Shown in pieces: positions 15,979-21,905 of a stretch of DNA of 21,905 nt. Source of the stretch: Spirochaetaceae bacterium (lineage in GTDB: Bacteria; Spirochaetota; Spirochaetia; SZUA-6; Bin103); assembly GCA_028818385.1 (NCBI GenBank), contig JAPPNY010000266.1, forward strand, positions 33,207 through 55,111. Reading direction: 5' to 3'. The position numbers and the translations under genes are program-made. The first letter of the stretch is position 1, and the number at the start of each line of letters is the position of its first letter. A model generated the notes under the pieces. The model made no database searches. It was not told the DNA's origin and saw only the letters and a program-made list of their open reading frames with translations.

Positions 15979-16962
15979 TTAGAAGAACCGTACCCTTGGA
16001 TCGACCGCCGCCAGCAGCAGGTCGGAGAAGAAGGTGCCGATCACGGTCAGCGCGCTGAGCAGCATGATGAAGCTGCCGGCCAGATACATGTCCTGGGTCT
16101 GCAGCGCACCGAGCAGCAGCGGGCCGGTGGTAGGCATGTTCATCACCACGGAGATGATCGCCGAGAAGGAGATCAGGCCGGGCAGGATATAGGCGAACGA
16201 GCTGATGAACGGGTTCATGGCAATTCGCATGGGATACTTCATGACCACCTTGCGATAGGCGACTCCCTTGGAACGGGCGGTGATCATGTACGGCTTCTTG
16301 AGCTCGTCCAGCAGGTTGGCGCGCAGGGTACGGATCAGGCCGGCGGTACCAGAGATGGCGATGATGAAGCCCGGCAGCCAGATGTGCTTGAGCAGGTCCA
16401 GCACCTTGCCGAAGCTCCAGGAGGCGTCTTCGTATTCCGGGGAGAACAGTCTGCCGACATCCAGGCCGAACGTGTTGAACGCGACGTACATCAGCACCAG
16501 CGCCAGCATGAAGCTCGGCACGGAAATGCCCATCAGGCCGAGGATGGTAAACGCGTAGTCGCCCAGGGAGTGCTGTCTCAGCGCGGAGTAGATGCCGATC
16601 GGAAGCGAGATCATCCAGGTCAGGATCAGCGACGACGTGCTCAGCGCTATCGTGAGCAGCAGGCGCTCCCATATGAGGGTGTTGACGTTGGCTCTCCACT
16701 CGAAGGAGTACCCCATGTCGCCCTGCACGAAGTTCGTTATCCAGATGACGTACTGCTCGAACATCGTCTTGTCGAGCCCGAACCTGGTGCGGTAGCGCTC
16801 CAACATCGCCTCTTCGACCGGATATCCGCTCTCCTCAAGGTTGATGGCGAGCGTCGTCAGATAGTCGCCGGGAGGAAGCTGAATCACGACGAAGCTGATG
16901 ATCGATATGATCCACACTGTGAGGATCATCAGGAGGATTCTACGTACGGTATACTGAAGCAT
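15979..16962 (-). CDS. Oligopeptide/dipeptide-type ABC importer permease (OppB/DppB-like)
   Basis: This 327-residue permease begins with MLQYTVRRILLMILTVWIISIISFVVIQLPPGDY, the standard N-terminal helix of OppB/DppB. It is followed by the ERYRTRFGLDKTMFEQY segment and four or five more helices. The coupling loop is ITARSKGVAYRKVVMKYPMRIAM, the equivalent of the EAA loop that contacts the ATPase. It is the first gene of the transporter operon, 29 bases behind the predicted transcription start. The order permease-permease-ATPase-ATPase is the classical Opp arrangement, but the binding-protein gene is divergent rather than leading the operon. Confidence 0.95.
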   Translation of the reverse strand: MLQYTVRRILLMILTVWIISIISFVVIQLPPGDYLTTLAINLEESGYPVEEAMLERYRTRFGLDKTMFEQYVIWITNFVQGDMGYSFEWRANVNTLIWERLLLTIALSTSSLILTWMISLPIGIYSALRQHSLGDYAFTILGLMGISVPSFMLALVLMYVAFNTFGLDVGRLFSPEYEDASWSFGKVLDLLKHIWLPGFIIAISGTAGLIRTLRANLLDELKKPYMITARSKGVAYRKVVMKYPMRIAMNPFISSFAYILPGLISFSAIISVVMNMPTTGPLLLGALQTQDMYLAGSFIMLLSALTVIGTFFSDLLLAAVDPRVRFF

Positions 16963-16997
16963 TCCAGGAGCACCCGGCAGCGGCGCGTATGCGGAAG

Positions 16998-17026
16998 ATC
17001 ATAGCGACGGCGCCGCGGCGTGTCAT
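16998..17026 (-). promoter_or_regulatory. Sigma70-type promoter of the permease-ATPase operon
   Basis: On the minus strand ATGACA (-35, 17021-17026) and TATGAT (-10, 16998-17003) are separated by exactly 17 bases; each box matches the consensus at five of six positions. The predicted start near 16991 gives a leader of about 29 bases before the permease ATG. It lies back-to-back with the binding-protein promoter, leaving 48 bases between the two -35 boxes, where a shared regulator could bind. Confidence 0.7.
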
Positions 17027-17074
17027 CCGCTCATCGCCGCCGCGACCCCTGCCGGTCGCGCCGTTGGCGACGCA

Positions 17075-17103
17075 TTGACGACCGTCCGGGTGCCGGCTAC
17101 ACT
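17075..17103 (+). promoter_or_regulatory. Sigma70-type promoter of the solute-binding protein gene
   Basis: TTGACG (17075-17080) and TACACT (17098-17103) are separated by exactly 17 bases. The leader would be about 48 bases and ends in AGGAGG (17147-17152) five bases before the ATG. This is the best combined promoter and ribosome site in the window, consistent with high expression of a binding protein. Confidence 0.7.
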
Positions 17104-17157
17104 CGCCGGAAGACCCAAACGACACCCAGCATACCTGTCGCTGTTCAGGAGGAACTC

Positions 17158-19104
17158 ATGAAGAGAATCCCGTTGGCACTCGGTCTGTGCCTTGTCTCTG
17201 TCGCGTACGCGGCCGCCATCCCGACGACCTGGCTGGAAGCACGCACCGCCTCGCAACTCGGGATCACCAGCTTCAACGAAGCGCCGATGCTGGCCGCGCT
17301 GGTGGCGTCAGGCGATCTGCCGCCGGTGGCCGAGCGGCTGCCCGACGACCCGCTGGTGCTGGAGCCGCTGGGCGAGATCGGCACCTACGGCGGCACCATC
17401 AGCGCCTCCAACACCGGGGGCTGGTCGGATCTGGGCCACGTCCGGCTCTCCTACCTGTTCACCACCGACCCGAGTTGCTCCGCGGTCATTCCCGATATCG
17501 CCAAGGGCTACGAGCTCTCGGAGGACGGCACCGAGCTGACCATCTACCTGCGCGAGGGCATGAAGTGGTCCGACGGCGCGCCGCTCACCGCGAACGACGT
17601 CATGTACTTCTACAACGACGTCATGCTCAACGACGAGATCAACCACTGGGTGCGCTTCGTGTGGACCATCGGCGGCGAGCTGGCGACCTTCGAGAAGCTC
17701 GACGACTACGCCTTTCGCATCAAGATGGCCATCCCCTATCGCCCGGTGCTGTCGATGATCAACCACTGGTACACGCTGCCCAGCTTCTTCATGATGCCCA
17801 GCCACTTCGCCAAGCAGTTCCACATCGACCACAACCCCAAGGCGAACGATCTGGCCAAGGAGCTCGGTCACGAGAACTGGGTCGACGCCCACTCGAAGGA
17901 GCTGAACGTATTTCCCAACGTGGACGCGCTGAAGAAGGTCCCGACCCTCGGCACGTGGGTCATGGAGACCGACGTGCAACTGAAGAAGACGTTCGCCCGG
18001 AATCCCTACTACCACGTCGTGGACACGGCCGGCAATCAGCTCCCGTATATCGATCGCGTGGTGGTCAACATCGTCACCGATCAGCAGGTGACGATTCTCG
18101 ATGCCCTGCAGGGCAAGTCCGACGTGGCCGGCCGGCTGCTCAAGCAGTCGGAGATGCAGCTCTACAAGAGAGGCGAAGCGCAGGGTGATTACGAGCTGCG
18201 CAACTGGCAGCGCATCTACGCGGCGGACCCCGGCCTGACCTTCAACCAGAACCACAACGACCCGGCCAAGCGGGCCGTGTTCGGGGACGTCAGGTTCCGC
18301 CAGGCCATGTCGCTGGCGCTGAACCGCGAGGAGATGAACGAGTTCCTGTTCCTGGGCATGGGAGTGCCGCAGCAGGCCACCATCCACTACGGCGCATCGT
18401 TCTACGATCCCACGTGGGCGACGAACTTCGCCGAGTACGACCCTGACGGCGCCCGCGCGCTGCTCGACGATATGGGCCTAGGCACGAACGACGACGGCTA
18501 CCGGACGATGGCCGACGGCGAGGTCCTGCGGATCAACATGGATGTCGACGAGACCAACTCCGACTCGGCCGAGTTGATCCGCGACTACTGGGAGGCGGTC
18601 GGCGTCGAGGTCGACCTGAAGGTGGTGTCCGGCGAGCTGATCAGCCAGCGGATACAGGCCAACGATTTCGACGTGCGCGTGTCGCGCATCGACCGCATGC
18701 TGGAGCTGCGTTCCTACATCCCCAACTCCACGCCGTTCGACATCACCTCCAGCGTGTGGGGGCAGAAGTGGGGCGAGTGGTTCACGTGGTCGACCTGGGA
18801 CCAGGGCGGACGGATCGGTCCGGAGCCGCCGGCCGGCGAGGAGCCGCCGGACGACGTCAAGGCCTACTACGAGTCGTACATCAACTCGCTGGAGGCGGTG
18901 AGCGACGAGGACTACCGGCGCTATCGCGCCGAGGTCTGGCAGTTCTTCTCGGACACCCTGCCGGTCATCGGCACGGTCGCGTGGCCGGTGGCGCCGGTGA
19001 TCGTCAGCAACCGGCTCGAGAACGTGCTGGAGACCGCGATCTTCTCCGACGACCTGAGCTGGTTCAAGGTGTCGCAGCCGGCGCAGTGGTTCCTGAACGG
19101 GTAG
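17158..19104 (+). CDS. Extracellular solute-binding protein, family 5 (OppA/DppA-like)
   Basis: This 648-residue protein starts with a Sec signal peptide (MKRIPLALGLCLVSVAYA, cleavage probably after AYA) without a lipobox cysteine, so it should be a free periplasmic protein. Family 5 features include an early EIGTYGGTI, the LTIYLREGMKWSDGAPLTANDVMYFYNDVM segment diagnostic of OppA-like proteins, and the later VFGDVRFRQAMSLALNREEMNEFLFLGMG. Family 5 proteins bind peptides, nickel or oligosaccharides. Those with an EIGTYGGT-like lead often occur beside carbohydrate genes in environmental bacteria (from memory), so the ligand is open. The ATG at 17158 sits five bases behind AGGAGG. It is divergent from its transporter operon and about 115 bases upstream of the toroid gene's 3' end. 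Confidence 0.95.
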   Translation: MKRIPLALGLCLVSVAYAAAIPTTWLEARTASQLGITSFNEAPMLAALVASGDLPPVAERLPDDPLVLEPLGEIGTYGGTISASNTGGWSDLGHVRLSYLFTTDPSCSAVIPDIAKGYELSEDGTELTIYLREGMKWSDGAPLTANDVMYFYNDVMLNDEINHWVRFVWTIGGELATFEKLDDYAFRIKMAIPYRPVLSMINHWYTLPSFFMMPSHFAKQFHIDHNPKANDLAKELGHENWVDAHSKELNVFPNVDALKKVPTLGTWVMETDVQLKKTFARNPYYHVVDTAGNQLPYIDRVVVNIVTDQQVTILDALQGKSDVAGRLLKQSEMQLYKRGEAQGDYELRNWQRIYAADPGLTFNQNHNDPAKRAVFGDVRFRQAMSLALNREEMNEFLFLGMGVPQQATIHYGASFYDPTWATNFAEYDPDGARALLDDMGLGTNDDGYRTMADGEVLRINMDVDETNSDSAELIRDYWEAVGVEVDLKVVSGELISQRIQANDFDVRVSRIDRMLELRSYIPNSTPFDITSSVWGQKWGEWFTWSTWDQGGRIGPEPPAGEEPPDDVKAYYESYINSLEAVSDEDYRRYRAEVWQFFSDTLPVIGTVAWPVAPVIVSNRLENVLETAIFSDDLSWFKVSQPAQWFLNG

Positions 19105-19127
19105 CCGGCGCCTGAACGACGTAGCCT

Positions 19128-19154
19128 GGGGGCGCCCGCCACACGGGCGTCCCC
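19128..19154 (+). terminator. Hairpin downstream of the binding-protein gene
   Basis: An 11-bp stem (GGGGGCGCCCG against CGGGCGTCCCC, with one G-T pair) around a short CCACA loop lies 24 bases after the stop codon at 19104. No T run follows, but the stem is strong, and it is the first structure met by transcription from the binding-protein gene. Confidence 0.55.
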
Positions 19155-19159
19155 GGCGC

Positions 19160-19222
19160 TAGTACCCTGTCAAACTGTCATTTGGGGGTGTCACCCCTCG
19201 ACATCAGTTTGACAGGGTACTA
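19160..19222. repeat. 63-bp element with perfect 18-bp terminal inverted repeats
   Basis: TAGTACCCTGTCAAACTG at 19160-19177 is matched exactly, inverted, at 19205-19222. The 27-base centre contains a second palindrome, GGGGTG T CACCCC. The outer TA of each arm could be a duplicated TA target site. The right arm's final CTA is the stop codon (TAG on the minus strand) of the toroid gene, so the element abuts that gene's end. It could be a miniature transposable element or a bidirectional terminator for the two convergent genes. Confidence 0.75.
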
Positions 19223-20962
19223 AACCGGCTGCCGGTAGCTGGGGGCGTGGCAGAAGCGCTTCATGCCCAGCCGCAGGCGCAGCGCGCGTCCCGGCGGCAG
19301 CACCACTTCCATGTGGCGGCCATCGACGGCGGTCGTGCTCCCGGAGTCGAGATCACGTACCGTCGTGAAGCGGTGCTCGCCGAGTGCGCCCGCCTGCAGC
19401 AGCGCCCTGCGCGTGTGCACGGCGCCGAGGTTGACCAGCTCCAGCGTGGTGCCGTCGCCGTCCAACTCCGTCACCAGGGCGGCCACCTCCGGGGGCAGGC
19501 CCGGACGCCCGGCTTCGGCATCGAAGTGGCGCACCCGCACGTGCAGCAGGCCGCCGTGGTAGATCACCTGGGGGCCGCCGCAGGTCTGCTGCAGCAGCGC
19601 CTCGGTGTGCACGGGGTTGATGTCCTGCCAGTGGTGGACGTCCCATTCCTCGGGGTCGCCGTCGTCGGCGCGCAGCAGGTCCATGCGCCGGACCACCTCC
19701 CGGTACTGCACGTCCAGCAGGCGCCGCGGGTAGTCGGGCAGGCGACCGTCCAGGTAGCAGAACCAAGGGCCGAAGTGGACGTCGTCCCCCTTGCCGCGGC
19801 CCTCGGCGAGCACCGTCCACTCGGTGCGGCTCTCCGGCAGCGAGTCGATCACGTCGCGGTCGGCCTGCGCCTGTGACAGGTACCAGAGCTGGCCGACGGT
19901 GTGCGGTTCAAGCGGCCGCCAGGAGGTCCAGCCGGCGTCGGTGTGCCGGTGCGGCACCAGCAGGCGGCCGCCCTCGCTGCGTCCCATCTCGATCAGGCGG
20001 GCGAGCTGGCCGCGCGGAATCTCCAGGTAGCCGGCGTCGCCGGTCAAGAGCAGCGCGTTCATCGCCGCGATCAGCAGCGGCTCGATGATGGTGCGGCTGC
20101 CGTGCGGCCAGGCCCAGCCGTAGTAGCCGCCCCACCACTTGCCGTCCATGGTCTCGCCGATGGTGCCGCCGGGGCCGACGTTGTCCGGGCACAGCCCGCC
20201 GTTGGCGGCGATGCGGTCCGCCCACGCCTCCAGGTAGTCGAGCACCCAGCGCCGGTAGCGCTCCTCTCCGGTGAGCAGAAACGCGTGCGTGATCAGGCTG
20301 GTGCAGGTCAGGTTGAGCGGCACGTCGCAGCGCATCTGGCGCCGGTTCAGCGCCTGCAGGATCACCGCGAACACGGCGTCGTCGTTCCAGTCGGCCTTGG
20401 CCACCACTTCGCCCGGCTCCCATTCGGCGTCGCGGGTGGGTACGTCCAGGTCGTCGAACGGCACCGGGTAGTCGGCCAGCACCCAGCGCACCGCCTCCCA
20501 GTCCTCGAACGTGTTCTCGAAGCGCGGTCCCCGGCTGCCGGTGATGGGCGAGCGGAGCATGCGCCGCCCGGCGTCCCAGTTGTCGGCCTGCGGGTCGGTT
20601 CCCCGGTACATGCCGGCGAAGCGCAGCGCCCGCGCCCGGTCCGGCTGCCGCAGCGGGTCGGCGAGCCCGAAGTAGTACAGGTACAGGGAGGATTCGCCGT
20701 GGTGCATCCAGTCGTAGTAGGCATCGAACTCGCGATGGATCTGGCCGTAGCCCGTGAACTGGCGGGTCACCGCCTCCCACAGGAAGCGGCTGCGCTCGTG
20801 CAGCTCCGTGGCGCCGCCCAGGGCATAGAGCAGCGGCCAGTTGTGATAGCTCTCGTAGCCGTCGTCGGAGCCGTCCATCCCCGGCCAGCGCGATCTCCAG
20901 ACGAAGCTGCCGTCGGGCCGGGTGTAGCGCTGCTGATACACCGGAGCCGCCTGTTCCATCAC
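19220..20962 (-). CDS. Large toroid-like protein of unknown function, possibly glycan-related
   Basis: The frame gives 580 residues from GTG 20962, without a signal peptide or membrane helices. Long amphipathic stretches rich in Trp, Tyr and Gly (YDWMHHGESSLYLYYFGLAD, GKWWGGYYGWAWPHGSRTI) suggest an (alpha/alpha) toroid like those of many glycoside-processing enzymes. The C-terminal ~90 residues look like a beta-sandwich. I know similar proteins only as hypotheticals of uncultured bacteria; no catalytic motif is assigned. The start is doubtful: 21 more coding-like codons (IEATLISAPPDWAVRQRRLIE) lie directly upstream in frame but without ATG, GTG or TTG. Translation could start at an ATT at 21025, which overlaps the stop of the upstream FG-GAP gene by three bases. 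The stop TAG is supplied by the inverted-repeat element. Confidence 0.88.
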   Translation of the reverse strand: MMEQAAPVYQQRYTRPDGSFVWRSRWPGMDGSDDGYESYHNWPLLYALGGATELHERSRFLWEAVTRQFTGYGQIHREFDAYYDWMHHGESSLYLYYFGLADPLRQPDRARALRFAGMYRGTDPQADNWDAGRRMLRSPITGSRGPRFENTFEDWEAVRWVLADYPVPFDDLDVPTRDAEWEPGEVVAKADWNDDAVFAVILQALNRRQMRCDVPLNLTCTSLITHAFLLTGEERYRRWVLDYLEAWADRIAANGGLCPDNVGPGGTIGETMDGKWWGGYYGWAWPHGSRTIIEPLLIAAMNALLLTGDAGYLEIPRGQLARLIEMGRSEGGRLLVPHRHTDAGWTSWRPLEPHTVGQLWYLSQAQADRDVIDSLPESRTEWTVLAEGRGKGDDVHFGPWFCYLDGRLPDYPRRLLDVQYREVVRRMDLLRADDGDPEEWDVHHWQDINPVHTEALLQQTCGGPQVIYHGGLLHVRVRHFDAEAGRPGLPPEVAALVTELDGDGTTLELVNLGAVHTRRALLQAGALGEHRFTTVRDLDSGSTTAVDGRHMEVVLPPGRALRLRLGMKRFCHAPSYRQPV

Positions 20963-21020
20963 CTCGATCAGCCGGCGCTGGCGTACCGCCCAGTCCGGCG
21001 GCGCGCTGATCAGGGTGGCT

Positions 21021-21905
21021 TCAATAGAGCGTATAGTTGACCTCCGTGATCTCAGGCAGCCCGGGGGCCGACATGGCTCCTTGCTCGTTGCGATACAGAA
21101 AGATCGTGCCGCCGTGGTCGGCCGAGATCATCACGTCGGGCACGCCGTTGCCGGTCAGGTCGCCACGCCCGCAGATCAGGCCGCTCGGATTGTCGATGCC
21201 CGGCGTGTCGAAAATGGCGACCTTGTCGCCGCTCCCGTCGAACAGGGCGTGCTCCCCGCCCACCACGAACAGGTCGCGGCCACTGCCGTCCCAGTCGATG
21301 GGGAAATGGAAGCGCGAGTTCCAGGTGAACAGCTTCCCGAGCAGCGCGCCGTCCTCGTCGAGCACGTGGATGGGAGCCACCACCTCCTCGTGCTTGGCGA
21401 CGTCCACGACGATCTGTTTGCCCGGCAGCTCGGGATAGATCGAGCACACGTCGACCGATTCGTAGTGGCGGTTGTCCAAGGCCCACACGGTGCGGCCGGT
21501 GCCGTCGACGGACGCCATCCGCTCGTTGGCGCAGCAGGTCACGACGAAACGCCAGTCGGCAGCCGTTTCGCCCCGGCGCAACACCCGTGCGCAATCCAGG
21601 TGGCAGCCGATGCCCAGCGGCAGCTCTTCGGCCGCCTCCATCTCCCAGCGCATCGAGCCGTCCGGGTTCAGCATCGCGTAGCCGACGATCAACTCGTCAC
21701 GGCCGTCGCCGTCCAGGTCCACCGGAAACACTTGGTGGGCGGTCAGGCGCCCGGCCGGATGGCGCACGTTCCACAGCTCGCGCCCCTCGGAGTCCAACGC
21801 CCAGATCTGCTCGTAGCGCGTCTTGATCAGCACGTCGGTCGCGCGCTCGGCGCCGGACAGGTTCACGAAGGTGAGGCAGTCGGCGGCGTCCTCCGGGACC
21901 GGCAG
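21021..21905 (-). CDS. FG-GAP/VCBS-type propeller protein (5' truncated by window edge)
   Basis: The 294 residues visible are the C-terminal part of a protein whose frame stays open to the last base of the window, so the true start lies beyond it. Three calcium-type propeller loops are visible: PVDLDGDGRDELIVGY (62-76), then IDWDGSGRDLFVVGG and GDLTGNGVPDVMISAD. Between them are blade segments such as YEQIWALDSEGRELWNV. This is the FG-GAP/VCBS pattern, found in integrin-like proteins and rhamnogalacturonan lyase-type enzymes. An internal GTG at 21866 has no ribosome site and is not the real start, because 13 coding-like codons precede it. The stop is three bases from a possible ATT start of the toroid gene, implying co-transcription and probable coupling. 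Confidence 0.88.
   Translation of the reverse strand: MPVPEDAADCLTFVNLSGAERATDVLIKTRYEQIWALDSEGRELWNVRHPAGRLTAHQVFPVDLDGDGRDELIVGYAMLNPDGSMRWEMEAAEELPLGIGCHLDCARVLRRGETAADWRFVVTCCANERMASVDGTGRTVWALDNRHYESVDVCSIYPELPGKQIVVDVAKHEEVVAPIHVLDEDGALLGKLFTWNSRFHFPIDWDGSGRDLFVVGGEHALFDGSGDKVAIFDTPGIDNPSGLICGRGDLTGNGVPDVMISADHGGTIFLYRNEQGAMSAPGLPEITEVNYTLY

Noticed and set aside
1..21905. CRISPR arrays, tRNA or rRNA genes
   Set aside because: I saw no regularly spaced direct repeats and no cloverleaf-like or rRNA-like conserved stretches.

Overview
This is a high-GC bacterial window, probably one contig or contig end from an uncultured organism. Spacing is tight and start/stop overlaps (ATGA, GTGA, TGATG) are frequent. 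Sigma70-type -35/-10 boxes are visible. The solute-binding protein has a cleavable signal peptide without a lipobox cysteine, which fits a diderm with a periplasm. Family content (a class III aminotransferase joined to an amidohydrolase, secreted MORN repeats, Opp-type transport, FG-GAP proteins and a toroid-like protein of unknown function) recalls uncultured environmental or host-associated phyla such as Spirochaetota, Poribacteria or Latescibacterota. That placement is inference; there is no marker gene here.

Layout. 1-109 is nearly pure C/G runs and looks like a low-quality contig end. 110-1651 (minus) is a long open frame running off the left edge, fusing an amidohydrolase-2 domain to the start of a class III aminotransferase. 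1732-2454 (plus) is a secreted protein with eight MORN repeats. 2690-4227 (minus) holds an HD phosphohydrolase and a Gfo/Idh/MocA oxidoreductase overlapping by ATGA. 4301-4984 (plus) is a YkgJ-type cysteine-cluster protein. 5137-5262 is the head of a metallo-beta-lactamase-fold gene without its body. 5403-9108 (plus) encodes both halves of an asymmetric heterodimeric ABC exporter. 9077-10803 (minus) is purN translationally coupled to a PA0069-type radical SAM gene. 10852-12741 (plus) is a two-domain protein: a concanavalin-like domain followed by an FG-GAP-like propeller.

The right half is a transport and processing locus. Genes for two ATPases and two permeases (minus, 12812-16962) diverge from the solute-binding protein gene (plus, 17158-19104). 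Both transcripts start from recognisable promoters in a 195-bp spacer. Beyond a hairpin and a 63-bp element with perfect 18-bp inverted repeats lie a large toroid-like protein (minus, 19220-20962) and an FG-GAP protein that runs off the right edge (minus, 21021-21905). A plausible reading is uptake of an oligomer (oligosaccharide or peptide) through OppABCDF and its handling by FG-GAP/toroid proteins. None of these has an identifiable catalytic motif here, so this is a hypothesis.

The observations most worth following are the amidohydrolase-aminotransferase fusion, the 63-bp inverted-repeat element that supplies the stop codon of its neighbour, the toroid/FG-GAP/Opp locus, and the truncated MBL gene in front of the exporter.
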